Source: Gnomoniopsis sp. IMI 355080 (taxonomy: Eukaryota > Ascomycota > Sordariomycetes > Diaporthales > Gnomoniaceae). Taken from it: 64,000 nt of DNA. Each line of letters begins with the position of its first letter. The stretch's first letter is position 1. Both the position numbers and the translations under genes were made by a program. The stretch spans positions 39,459 to 103,458 of the forward strand of contig JAPEVC010000132.1 in NCBI GenBank assembly GCA_027946555.1. Direction: 5' to 3'. Shown in pieces: positions 22,314 to 32,664 of this stretch. The notes under the pieces were generated by a model, which saw nothing but the letters and a program-made list of their open reading frames with translations, ran no database searches and was not told the DNA's origin.

Positions 22314-23792
22314 ATGAGTTCCGCTCTCGAGTCAACGGATGCAAGAAACAAGCTCGAAGACCTCTCAGGGGTCAAAATACAGCCAGGAGAGAACCCTTAC
22401 AAGGCTCTGATAGCGGCCTGCAATGATGACCCGGTAAGCATGTTCCAGAGGTTTCAGTCTTGGAAAAGTGTGTTTGGTCTGGAGCTGCTCTTGCGAGATT
22501 ACCGGCAAGGTGGAGATGAGAGGAACGAACAGTAACAGCCGTGGGGAGGCGGTCAATGGAAGCGATTACCAACATTGTTGTCACATAAAAGGTGGCCTTG
22601 CCTCCTCGGTAGCTAGCCCATGCGCGACAGCATCTCATGTGGCGGATTTCTTGATATGATAACAGTTCACAAGATAGTTCCCTCTGGAGTGAGCCCACAA
22701 CACTCTTCTGTTCGTTGGGAAAGGGAGCGGATAAATGGCATGCAGGACGCGGATGATCATGGGGCTCGCACTGCTCTCCTTCGTATGACCAAAGGCTAAC
22801 AGACGAAGCAGAGAGAAATCCAATCGTTGTATTCGACGCATCGAATAACGCGAAATTCCCAGCAAAAAGAAAAATTCGTGTCGCCCGAGTTCAAAGAGGT
22901 CCTCATCGACCCCTTCCTCCTAAGACTGGAGAATCCAGGCCTGGAGCCAGGCTTCACAGATCCACGGAACTGTATGGTCTTCTGGGCAAGGCCGCCGGAT
23001 CATATTGTTCAGCTGGCTACTCACCTCCAGTCGCTGCTGAAGAAAGTCGCCCCGAGTACGCAGATTCTTTTTTGCACTATCCTTAATATCTTTATTTAAG
23101 TCTGGTGCGGCCTACCGGGCCTTTGCCAAATGCCAAGCACTTCAAAGTTCATAGTCCCAGCGAAGCTGATCAAAGGTGTGTTCACAGACATCTGGCTTAT
23201 GCCACCGCACCGCATGCACCTCACGACCCTCGAGGTGACACACTCTCGCACGCCCGAGGCGATCAAGTCCCTGGTCACGCAGATGCGACCGTCCCTTCCG
23301 TCGCTCACGAACTTCACCTTCACCCACCGCTCCCGGCTCGTCAAGCCCATGATATCGTATGACCTCGCCGCCTTCGCGGTATCTTTCCTGCCCGCGTCCG
23401 GAGAGCCTGTGACTTCGCCGCCACCATCTGCAGATGTCCAAGCTCACCACGACAACAATGACGCTTATACTTACCACCATCTTCGTAAAGAAGTGTTCGA
23501 CCTCGCCAAGACGGCGGGCGTGGAGATCGAATCGCGGTACGTTGTGCCGAGCGCGCATATCACCCTGGGAAGGTATCTTACGCAGGAGGATCACATGACA
23601 GCGGAGCAGCGGGAAAAGTGGGTGAGAGCGATTGATGAAGTCAACGCTTGGTTGGAAAGGGAGGTGTGGGATCGGGAAGACGGAGACTTTGTGGGGGAAT
23701 GGATTGTGGGCCACGAGAAGGGGTTGGATGCGAGAGTCGGGACGCTTTGGTATGGCGGTGGCAGGACCATCGCGATGGGCGAAGGCTTCTGA
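22314..23792 (+). CDS. 2H phosphoesterase (RNA ligase/cyclic nucleotide phosphodiesterase fold)
   Basis: Exons 22314-22433, about 22812-23055 and 23188-23792 give 322 aa. The two HxT motifs of the 2H superfamily are HLT in RMHLTTLEV (residues 132-134) and HIT in SAHITLGRYLT (245-247). Conserved blocks flank them: EDLSGVKIQPGENPYKALI, DPFLLRLENP, VFWARPPDH, FTHRSRLVKPMISYDL and GTLWYGGGRT. The join A/AC making VAPNIWLMPPHRMH restores a family block and fixes intron 2. Intron 1 is unusually long (378 bp) and its acceptor could be GCAG at 22811 or a nearby AG in the same phase. The family acts on cyclic or 2',3' phosphates; the substrate of this fungal branch is unknown to me. An in-frame ATG exists at 22182. 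Confidence 0.85.
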
Positions 23793-24391
23793 GAGTGGCT
23801 ATTAAACAACGGGCGTTGAATTTGGCGTATCGTCGGCACAGGGCAACTAGACAGGCATTCAGCATTTGATAAACACTTCCAAGATGGCAGTACAGGTCTC
23901 GGCCGCGTGTGCGTCCACCTCTGCCAAATCTCAAAAGCATCCAGGTATTCCAGTGTGGGTGGTGGTTCTGAGCCATGGTATTCAAGCGCCCAGTCATCAC
24001 TTCGTACCAGACTCAACCCCGGATTGATTGACTTGTCTCTTTGATTGTCTCTTCTTGGCTGCATTCATGAGGCCGCGACCCCGTCAAGGGCGCGGAGGAC
24101 CTTTCATCGTCACATCGGGCTTCCAAGCTGAGATCAGTACCACAAGGAACTGTATTCGATCTTCCCTATGTACCGAAGCCGCCTCACAACCACCGCGAGG
24201 ACCCGAAAGCAGGCAATGCACGCATTTTTATCCTTGCGCCGAAGGACCCGTCCGTAATGACCACCGTCTGCCGTTGATGTGAAGGTAGAGAAAGGTTCGT
24301 GAGAATGGTGTCGTACGTGTTTTCGCCGCCGCAGACCAGAAGATATTGATGACCAAAGACAAAAGCAAGCAGCCCCTCCGTATCTCCCCGC
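23793..24391. other. Intergenic between convergent phosphoesterase and eL42 genes
   Basis: Two 3' UTRs are expected here. Open frames on the minus strand at 23.6-24.0 kb mirror the phosphoesterase and are ignored. Confidence 0.5.
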
Positions 24392-25191
24392 TTAGAAGAC
24401 AAGAGCCGCACCCTTGGTCTTCTTGTCACCACCCAGCTCGAAGTGCTTGCAACGCTTCAGGGCCAATTGCAGCTTGGTCTTGCATGAAGAGCACTCGAGA
24501 CGAAGCACGACCTTCTTGGTAGTCTTGGCTTTCTTATGGAAGACGGGCTTCGTTTGACCACCGTATCCGGACTGCTTGCTGTATTCGTGAATTATGTCAG
24601 TGACAATCGAGCGACGGAACGAGAAGTCGCCTCTCTTCGTAGGGCGCGTTGTTGGTATGCGAACTGAAGGACACGTACCGGTCGTAACGTCTCTTACCCT
24701 GGGCGAACAGGGAGGCCTTTCCAGCCTTGTCTTCTCAATAGTCAGCACCTCTTGTCGCGTAGTCCATCGTCCGACTTAGGTAGTTCCAACTCACATTGAG
24801 TGACCTTGTGCAGGGTGTGCTTGCGGCACTCCTTGCCCTTGCAGTAGCTGTATTCCTTAATCAGTTTTCATCGTCACCAAATACATGACCGCCATGAGCC
24901 GTGATCCGCCGTGACGGCGCGAAAGCCAATCGAATTATTCGTAAAGCGTGCTGGCCCACAGTCCTCCTTTTGCTGTTCACTTTCTTCCAACAGCCGTTAC
25001 AAACTCCAGGTTGCGCAATCGCGGCTTTGTGTCCATTTGTCGTCGTGGAGTCGGTCGGCTTTCGCGGGGCGGGATGGAGAGAAATTTCGCAGGGTGGCAC
25101 TCACGTCTTGCGGGTCTTGGGAATGTTCACCTGGGAGGCATCAAGTCAGCATAACAATTGCAATCACGTTTGTGAGGATGATCCGTACCAT
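24392..25191 (-). CDS. RPL42: 60S ribosomal protein eL42 (L36a/L44)
   Basis: Five exons give exactly 106 aa: 25191-25189 (ATG alone), 25130-25105, 24847-24795, 24730-24679 and 24578-24392. The protein begins M/VNIPKTRKTYCKGKECRKHT, continues KAGKASLFAQGKRRYDRKQS and ends KHFELGGDKKTKGAALVF. The four zinc-ribbon cysteines (CKGKEC and CSSC) plus CKH are present. It sits at the tRNA exit site of the large subunit. Residue 56 is Pro (GGQTKPVFHK), the state known to go with cycloheximide sensitivity; Gln at this place gives resistance in yeasts. The start codon is separated from the second codon by an intron, a conserved oddity of some fungal ribosomal genes. All junctions are in phase. Confidence 0.97.
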
Positions 25192-25721
25192 TTTGACGGT
25201 TTGGCGGGTGCTACCTGTCGAATGTGGATGGTGAGGGTCGTGGAAAGATTGTCGTTGAAGGCGACTGTGTTGGGTCCGTCAATTTCTTCCAAAGCCGGAG
25301 GTGCGAGATCTGTGGGTTGAAAGGAGCGAATCAGAAATCGCATGTGGGGCTTACCTAAGGTCGACGACTTGGCTCCAACGTTTGGCCGGATTTCAGCCGG
25401 ACATCACAGCCACAATCATGACCACAGCCACTGTGGCGCGAACGACTTCCCTTGGTTGTCGCATTTGGATCAGATTGAATGTATTCCAATCCGGCACTTG
25501 CGAAACTAGGTATGCAAAGAACATGGTATTCGAGGACGTCTCTATCTCGTGACTTTAAGATTCTATTTTTGAGCCTGCGGAATGATGAGGCGTAGGCTTC
25601 TTTTTCCCCTTGTTGACGACAGTGTTCGCGCTTTCATGACGTGATGACCTTGCGCCGCGTTGGTTTTCACGGACCACACTCAATGAAGAGACCATAAGAG
25701 CCGAATCCTCCAGACATAAAG
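25192..25721. promoter_or_regulatory. Divergent promoter region between eL42 and the 25722 gene
   Basis: The two start codons are 530 bp apart on opposite strands. It should contain the strong ribosomal-protein promoter. I see no clear TATA box near the eL42 start. Confidence 0.5.
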
Positions 25722-26855
25722 ATGGCACCACCCACCGCAAGTACTTGATTTTGAAAGCCATTGGATCAAGAACTAACGGCCCGCCAGACCCCGGCGCAGC
25801 CGCCTTTCCTGCTGCCCAAGGCGCAGAAGCAGAAGAGCGCGACTCCCCTTCAAAGCGGTACCCATCAATTCGCCTCGACGCCGCGGTTCAACATTTCAAA
25901 GACAACCGCACGTCAAGAAACCGTGTCTTACCAGCCACCGCCCTTTTCAACTCCTGCACCGACAATAGCGCGGGCGAGGGTGACTAAGTGCGATCCGCCC
26001 AATGACAATATCGACTCGTCGCCCATCTCATCAGATCTGCCACACAATGAGAATCGTCGAGGACTCTCATTTGATGAAATCATTGAGAATGAGTCTCAGT
26101 CGCCATTGGCATCACCAAATGAGCCTGAAGATCAGCGCAAGGTCGAAAGGCCAGCGAAGAGGAGGCGGATGTCGGTGTCGCCGATTGTGGATGCGACGCC
26201 CGAGGAGGACGAAATCCATGATCTAATGGCCCTAGATGATGTATCACTCGAATTTGATGATAAGACATCCTACCAAGACCATTCAGCGTCACTTTTCGAA
26301 CCAAGATTGGCCACCGAAGACACTCCTTCGCCGGTTGGGCCATCTACACGGCACCCAGCTTTCCTCTCCGCACCACGCTTCAAAACCACTGAAGCGCCCG
26401 AGGCAGACACAAAGCACCCTTCTTTACCTGAAGCATTTTCTCCTCAACGCCGTGGAGCCAAGTACGTCACTGGTGGCTTAGCAGCGGAAGTCAGGGACTG
26501 GCTTGTTCAGGTAAAAGGAGCGACTGAATATGACCGACCTACCGGAGAGAGTATCAGAATGGTTGTTGACCAAGTGAGGCATCCTGCCCACGGTGGAATG
26601 TATCTGATCTCGGGCGACGAACTCGGAGGCGGGAATGAGATTGGCGTGCCCAAAGACCATACTGGGGTTGGGACAGGACAGCCTTCAAGGGTGTTGCTGG
26701 CTGGAGACGGACGTATATCTGGACTGGGGAAAAGAACTGTAATATCACAGGGCGTGGCAGTGGCAATGTACCAGCCCATGTGGGACATCACCCTAAAGGA
26801 CTTTGGCCGGTTTGCTGTTGCTTGTGATTGGGAGGGGGAGGGCCAAGAACCCTAG
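25722..26855 (+). CDS. Conserved fungal protein of unknown function, with probable GC-AG intron
   Basis: The long frame 25788-26855 has no ATG near its N-terminus. The only suitable start is ATG at 25722 (MAPPT). It joins in phase to TPAQPPFLLPKAQ if the intron is GCAAGT...CTAAC...CCAG (25737-25787, 51 bp), a textbook GC-AG intron; the overlapping GT at 25741 gives the wrong phase. The product is 360 aa: a Ser/Pro-rich N-terminus with an RPAKRRRMS nuclear-localisation-like patch and an acidic stretch, then a folded C-terminal domain of about 130 residues. That domain (RRGAKYVTGGLAAEVRDWL, VLLAGDGRISGLGKRT, MWDITL) looks like a small beta-barrel, possibly OB-like. Nuclear location is inference. 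Confidence 0.75.
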
Positions 26856-27206
26856 CCTAGCTGGGTACTCTCAGGGAAAGCCATGCACAAGCAGTCGGAG
26901 ACGCCTTCCACCGAACAACGTACCAGGGGTGATTATCGTGTTTGGAAACACACACAACGGTCCTTCATTGTCACCAATGTCCCTTCCCCTGAGTCTCCAC
27001 TTCAACGTGTATTTGGCAACATCGCAGTAGAATTCGTCGGGGCTTATTTTTTCTCTCGAATGCCGAGTGGCTTGATACCTTCCGCACGCCCAGATATCTT
27101 GATGCCGTAAGGCGTTCCTTCAGGCGGAACGTGGAGGCGACGTGGGCTCATGAACGCTCCTTCCCCATGTCCTCCAAGGTGTTGTGGTGCCTGTTCTTGG
27201 CTTTAA
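26856..27206. other. Intergenic between two plus-strand genes
   Basis: I see nothing beyond expected 3' and 5' flanks. Confidence 0.5.
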
Positions 27207-28346
27207 ATGTTCATTTCTACCATCAACATCCTCGACTATCCAACCCTAGGATACTCAGAACACACATTAGCCTTTGACAACATGACTACTCCCAATGACA
27301 CACATAAGCTCGCCAGAGCTCCATCCGCAGGCCTCAAAACGCCCCAAGACGAGATCCCCGACACATCCTCTCGAGACGAGAAATACAACCAGCTAGAAGA
27401 CCTCCTTCGCCAGACCCTCAGCCTTGCAGGAAAGATTGCAGAAGAGCTCTCGAGCCAACGTCTCTCTCGCGTCTCTGTTACAGGTGTCGGTCACACTCAG
27501 ACCCCCGGGGAATGGATCGTCCTCCGCAAGACGTCGCGAAGAGCCTCGGAACCAACATTCCAGTTTCTCCAGCAGTCTTCTACAGCCCACCAGCATCGCA
27601 AATATCGTCCGTCCTATGAAAGCGAGCAGGAAAGCACGAGTCCCTCAGCCGGCTCTTCTATGCAGGAACCATTCTCACCCGGATCCTTGGCCATGAGCTT
27701 GGATGCGATTGTTGAGGGCAAGAAGTCTGACATCCCCTTGGTCGAGAACTCAAACTCCTTTGCGGACAGGCTGCCAGAGTCGCCTCCGCTCACTCGTGCC
27801 ACAACCTCGCAAACGCACGCATCAGCCCGATCTCCGACACCTGGTTCAACGTTGGCCCAGGATTCCATGTCTCAGTCCGCGGCTTCTGCGCCCATTCCCA
27901 TCCCTGGACCACCGAGGAGCAGACCGTCGGCAAGTCACCGCACATCGTCGCCAGGCCTTGTTCGTTCTTTTGACGATGCGTCGTCCCCGCCGCAGAAATG
28001 GCACGTCCGCATTCTTCCCGTATCCATCGACCGTGAGCCCGAACTGTCATCCTCACCACCAAGGACCCCGACCATGCCTGCCTTTGTCAAATTGGAAGCC
28101 GTCTTCCCGTATCGCTTCTTTTCGGATCGTCACGCAGCTGCGCGTTGGAGTGGCGAGGGTTCGTACATTGTCATTGGAAAACTACCCGTGCAGGATGAAG
28201 AACAGAGCTCCTTAGGCCTAGATGAGCGCGGCAATGAATGTGGGTCGACGGCAGAGAGGTCACTGCGTGACTATATCGAAAATTGGGAGGACAACATGAA
28301 TGAACTGGGGGCGACTGAAGAGCGGAAGAGTTTTCATGCTGAGTGA
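27207..28346 (+). CDS. Hypothetical, largely disordered fungal protein (379 aa)
   Basis: A single exon with ATG at 27207; a second in-frame ATG at 27282 (MTTPNDTHKLARAPS) may be the true start, because the first 25 residues look unlike the rest. A short helical segment (NQLEDLLRQTLSLAGKIAEE) is followed by an ordered EWIVLRKTSRR motif. Then comes a long Ser/Pro/Thr-rich region with many SP and TP sites, and a C-terminal ordered patch (KWHVRILPVSIDREP; FVKLEAVFPYRFFSDRHAA). I do not recognise the family. There is no signal peptide or membrane segment. Its 3' end converges with the O-methyltransferase gene. Confidence 0.65.
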   Translation: MFISTINILDYPTLGYSEHTLAFDNMTTPNDTHKLARAPSAGLKTPQDEIPDTSSRDEKYNQLEDLLRQTLSLAGKIAEELSSQRLSRVSVTGVGHTQTPGEWIVLRKTSRRASEPTFQFLQQSSTAHQHRKYRPSYESEQESTSPSAGSSMQEPFSPGSLAMSLDAIVEGKKSDIPLVENSNSFADRLPESPPLTRATTSQTHASARSPTPGSTLAQDSMSQSAASAPIPIPGPPRSRPSASHRTSSPGLVRSFDDASSPPQKWHVRILPVSIDREPELSSSPPRTPTMPAFVKLEAVFPYRFFSDRHAAARWSGEGSYIVIGKLPVQDEEQSSLGLDERGNECGSTAERSLRDYIENWEDNMNELGATEERKSFHAE

Positions 28347-28529
28347 TGTCGGTCAATTGTTTTGGTATTGCAATTGAGGATTGCCCCTGTTGGTTTGGGT
28401 ATTGAATCCGTAGTATCATTAAAATCATGATTAACGTGTCTGATACTAGTAGGATCAATGGATGGATACAAATCCTGAAGGCCTCCTTCTATACGCTGCC
28501 CGAAGCAGAAAAGAAACAAATACAGTTCA

Positions 28530-29384
28530 TTAGTCCTTCAATCTCGCCATTCCCAAGCCGTCAAAGAGGGGCATCAAGAATGTCTCCAGCCTTCCCTCCC
28601 TCGCCAAAGCATCATTGAATACATGCAGCGCTTTCACCAAGTCTCTGCTCTTCTCCTCTCCAAATTTCTCCACATCGGTCACAAAGTGAGGGTTGGTTTT
28701 CGAGGCGTCTGCCACGATGCCCCTCCTCAGCACATTATCCGCCACAATCAATCCGCCCTCCTTCAGTAAGCGCTTCTCACTTCCCGGCTGAGACCTGGAG
28801 AGGATGAGCTCTAGATATTTCGGATATGCGTCCTTGTTCGCGTCCACAAAGATCAGATCAAAGGGTTCCGCTGGCTCAAGAGTCTCGAGTGAGGCCACGG
28901 CATCTCCAATTTTGATATCGACGTTGTTGATTTTATTATCGGCAAACCCCTTACGCGCGATGGCGGCGTATTCCTCACTCAGCTCGAGACCGACGACACT
29001 GCCAGAAGGACCGACGCCTTCAGACCATACCATGGCGCTGAAGCCAATGTAGACGCCGAGCTCCAAGACTAAGTTCGCCTATTAGAATTGATGTCTTTTT
29101 ATGCAATATGTCATCTCGTTGCGGGGAGAACCGGTCGGAGCTCAAAGGGAAGGGGGGGTGCGGTATAGCTCACCCTTCTTCGCGCCCACGATGCGCGCCA
29201 AAAAGATCAACATTTGCGCCTGATATGTGCTGATCAAGAAGGTGGGGACCTTGGTCTCCTCGCATCCCCACTTGTGATATTTGACAAGATACTCCGGTAA
29301 AGGCGTGCTGTGAGCAATGGAGTAGTCCATCACCTTGGCGGACGTCTCCGGGTTGGGATAGAGTTTGGCGATATTTTCTTGCAT
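28530..29384 (-). CDS. Class I SAM-dependent O-methyltransferase (CCoAOMT/catechol-OMT type)
   Basis: Exons 29384-29174 and 29068-28530 give 249 aa. The junction rebuilds the SAM motif GAKKVLELGVYIGFSAMVWS. Further marks are VVGLELSEEYAAIARKGF (acidic ribose binder), GDAVASLETL, FDLIFVDANKDAYPKYLEL (metal-binding Asp residues) and LLKEGGLIVADNVL. These enzymes methylate catechol-type or other small phenolic hydroxyls with a divalent cation. The frame extends upstream to an ATG at 29720 with Arg/Ser-rich sequence, but a TATATAT box (minus strand, 29480-29473) lies about 90 bp above the ATG at 29384, so I choose that start. If the longer form is made it could act as a mitochondrial presequence. 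No other biosynthetic gene sits beside it. Confidence 0.92.
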
Positions 29385-29472
29385 TTTTGCGGTGGGAGTG
29401 GAGCTGAGTCTGCGGTTCTGAAGTTGAAGAGCAGGATACTGCTGATGGAACAGGCTAACTGTTGTTGCCGCG

Positions 29473-29480
29473 ATATATAA
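29473..29480 (-). promoter_or_regulatory. TATA box of the O-methyltransferase gene
   Basis: TTATATAT on the minus strand lies 89 bp before the chosen ATG. This fits a short 5' UTR and argues against a start at 29720. Confidence 0.5.
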
Positions 29481-30471
29481 GCTGCCGCTACTCGGCAGGG
29501 TGGTTGGTGATGATGTTGATCTTGGACCGAGTCCGGTTGAATAGGCTCCCGCGGACCTGTCAGTCTTACAAAACCGTCTCGTAGCTCCTACGAACCTCCG
29601 AGAAGGATTCATTGAGTCATAATGGAAATGTGTTGCGTTGTTGTGCTGTCTTGCTGACGTGAACTCGGTTACCGGATGGGAATGACGTTTCCATGGGTCG
29701 GGGGTTGTGATCTGCGGCATATATAGGCCCCGGGAAGCCTAGTGGCCGAGAACATCACCGGAAATACGAGCACGGACTAAAAGTCAGGAATGTTGACAGT
29801 GAGTGTGGAAACTGTGGGGCTGCTAGAGACGACATCTGAAAGACGCAAGGAAATATTGGTTAAACTGCCCATTACATTTGTTTGTTGTGAACTTGGCCAA
29901 GTTCATATAGCTCGGCTTCACACATTTCACAATGATTACCTACCTACCTTTTCGTGCTTTACCATTATATATAATATCTAGTCTAGCTACCTACTCATGC
30001 GAAGGATACAAGACTCCTTGAGCAGATTAGATAGCCAGCTGCTACCTAGATCTTGAATAATGTGTGGTATGGCAACCTTGAAGTGAGATACCAACCCGTA
30101 TAACAATGGACAACGTGTTTGGATCAGTATTTCCTCAGTATGTTGGGACTTTGCGTGAGTAACAGCTTGTAGGGTTGTGACTGGAATTAATGGAAGCCTC
30201 GAGTCACTTCTCATCAGTCAGAGATGTGCTATCCCTATTGACTTAGTGACCGGCACTTTCGTGACTTGATCGTCCTCGCAGTCTTGTGTTTGCGAGCAAC
30301 ACGAAACCTATGCGTGACTATAAATCTGGACGACGAACGCGATTCCCGCCTCTTTAGTCCATTTCCTGTTTTTCTATTTACACAGTAGCAATACAAGTTC
30401 CTGTCTCTAGACAAAACTCGCCGCGATACAATCAGTAAACGTGGGAAACTTTTGCCATCATATCTATCTTG
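29481..30471. other. Intergenic between divergent O-methyltransferase and T5orf172 genes
   Basis: Short frames here have no domain. Some of 29481-29720 is the open upstream extension of the methyltransferase frame. Confidence 0.45.
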
Positions 30472-31632
30472 ATGCCAACGGAACTATTCAGTCTGGTTTC
30501 GACTGCAAATTCCTCCCTTATTATGGATGACTCTTTAGAGGCTCAACGACAGCCAAAGATCCAAGCGGCAACGCTACAATCGTCCCGGCGATCTTTGACA
30601 AGCTGTGCTGGGCCAGTCGAGCCTTGGAACCGTATCCCACGCTTGTGGCTGCCAGGTAATATGATGCCTATCTTGGCAACGCTGCCTTCGTCTCCACCTG
30701 GCTCACCTGCTTCAATTGTTTTGGTCTCCAACACTGTCTTCGAGCTCCTATCTTCAACGAGTGGAGGATATCCCTATGAGCTTAAAGGACCTAACATAAC
30801 AAGACTGGGCGCTCATGAGGACAATGCAGTCCAATCCGGGGACAAAGCTTGTGGTAGCTCTTCTTCTGAAGTTGGCCCTGACTCATCATCCCATGGAGAA
30901 GATCCCCACGAGAAGCCTCGACCCGAGACCACACACAATTCCATGCGTACTTTCAGTCTTTATGGGCAGACAAAGTCTACTCGTGAGGTGAATGAAGCCA
31001 TTAAGGCAGAGCTTCTCAAAGTCCACCCCGCAATTGAGGGCTGTATTTACGGCTTCTTGCACCCTGGTAATATTAATGTGAGAATAGGAACTGGCCCTTG
31101 CTCCAATATTCAAATCATCAAAATCGGCCGCTCCGTGGATGTCAACCGCCGGATGAAAGAGTGGAAGGATAAGTGTAAGTACGAGCCATTAGTAGTTCTC
31201 AACGCATATATGCCACATCATCGTAGAATCGAACGTATTGTGCATCACCAGCTTCATAACTCCAGGCTGAAAGAGTACCCTGGCTGCTCCGGCTGCGACT
31301 TACAGCACAATGAGTGGTTTCGAGTGAGCACCATTTATGCTGGATATCTAGTGAGCATGTGGCAGGACTTTGCGCAACGCCAACCATACGGCGAGGACGG
31401 AGATTTACTACCATGCTGGTTGGAGAGGCTTGAGCAAATTGACTTGGAGGACCCCGGTTGTTGGATGTGGTTCATTCCTGGGAGTCCTTTGATTCGAACA
31501 CTGTCATCTGCTGTCAATGCTGAGGACCGTCACAGTGACTTTTCAACTTGTCCGCCAACCCATGAACCAAGAAAGTTGCGGAAAGATACATGTAGGTTGT
31601 ACGGGACGACTTTCGATGGTCTAGGTCCATGA
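30472..31632 (+). CDS. T5orf172 / GIY-YIG-like domain protein
   Basis: A single exon; the frame starts at ATG 30472, with a second ATG at 30523 (MDDSLEAQRQPKIQAA). The product is 386 aa. The first 170 residues are polar and disordered. The domain runs from about residue 197 to 300: CIYGFLHPGNINVRIG, then IQIIKIGRSVDVNRRMKEWK, VVLNAYMPHHRRIERIVHHQ, a CSGCDLQHNEWFRVS block and a final helix. This fits the fungal branch of the T5orf172 family (DUF1766), related to GIY-YIG nucleases, as I remember its signature. The role in fungi is not established; nucleic-acid cleavage or binding is inferred from the fold only. It has no neighbour that explains it. Confidence 0.85.
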   Translation: MPTELFSLVSTANSSLIMDDSLEAQRQPKIQAATLQSSRRSLTSCAGPVEPWNRIPRLWLPGNMMPILATLPSSPPGSPASIVLVSNTVFELLSSTSGGYPYELKGPNITRLGAHEDNAVQSGDKACGSSSSEVGPDSSSHGEDPHEKPRPETTHNSMRTFSLYGQTKSTREVNEAIKAELLKVHPAIEGCIYGFLHPGNINVRIGTGPCSNIQIIKIGRSVDVNRRMKEWKDKCKYEPLVVLNAYMPHHRRIERIVHHQLHNSRLKEYPGCSGCDLQHNEWFRVSTIYAGYLVSMWQDFAQRQPYGEDGDLLPCWLERLEQIDLEDPGCWMWFIPGSPLIRTLSSAVNAEDRHSDFSTCPPTHEPRKLRKDTCRLYGTTFDGLGP

Positions 31633-31843
31633 TTCATTTATAGTGGAAGCCAATTTCCATCTCTTTGATTTTCTTGGTGTTTACCTAGGTACCAGATCAC
31701 TCATCGCGCATGTACTGGCCGATAAAATACAATACAGCTCGGTTTTGGCAATATTCATTTCCTTGCCCAGGGCAGCCCTCCGATGCACTAGTCCAGTGCT
31801 CATGAAACCAGTTCTTTTCTTCTTTTTTTTCTTTTGCCTTGAG

Positions 31844-32664
31844 CTAAGCGGCAGCGATCTTATTGATCGCCGACAGCAGCTCTTGAGGCTTACTTAAGAA
31901 AGGGCAGTGACTGGAATCAATCTCCACTGTCAGCGGCTCAGGGCCGAGTTGCTGAGCCATCTTGTGCTGGAGTGGAAATGGGAGAGCTCCGTCCTGTTTT
32001 GTGAAGATGTATGCGCAAGGAACTCCGTCAGCCCAAGGCTCATACTCGCTCTTACCAACGAATAGGGCAGCCGATGTGTGCGACATCTCCTTCGCCCATT
32101 TTTTCATCTCTTCGGGTGAGAGATCGCCCAAACCCACCTGTGGCATCAATTCCGGATCGCCTGTGACTCGGTCGTCCTATTTCAGGAGTTAGCAGCGCAT
32201 CGCCTCCAACGGAATGAAACGGACTGGGGTCATACCTCAATGACCATCCAAGGCAAAGGTTTACCACCCAGCATTTCCATGATGCTGCTTCCTTTTGGGA
32301 GCATGAACGCCCCCATGTATACTACCCGAGTCACACCACCGGTCAGACCACCGCTCTTGCGGGTCTTCGTATCAAGACCCTTCATCGCTGCGCTGCCGCT
32401 TACTCCCCCAGCCGAGTGAGTGATGAGAAGCACATCCTTGCCCGCGGCAACAAGAGGCTCGAGCACAGCACGGATGGCCGCAATGTCCTCGGAAAGGCCT
32501 GTCAGTGGAAGCTCGGTTCCGCCAACGCTAGGAAGCTTCACAATCTCCGTTTCGTATCCGGACTGGTTGAGAAGCTCAGAGAAGGGCCGGAAGGCTGTTG
32601 TGAGTTGCCATGCGCCAGGGACAATGAGAATAGTGGGCTTCTTCGCGGCGGATTGTGTTGACAT
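31844..32664 (-). CDS. Alpha/beta hydrolase (AB hydrolase-1 type)
   Basis: Exons 32664-32236 and 32176-31844 give 253 aa. Strand and oxyanion start: PTILIVPGAWQLTTAF. The nucleophile elbow is THSAGGVSG (Ser). The acid is probably Asp in FTKQDGALPFPLQHK, and the base His is in EIDSSHCPFLSKPQEL, a C-terminal block seen in a fungal/plant esterase-like branch. There is no signal peptide, so it is probably cytosolic. The substrate is unknown; small esters or lactones are common in this branch. The two exons join at GAG/GAC, giving WMVIE-DDRVTGDPELM. It converges with the T5orf172 gene. Confidence 0.9.

Noticed and set aside
23142..24064. Minus-strand frames opposite the 2H phosphoesterase
   Set aside because: They are antisense shadows of the GC-rich coding exon.
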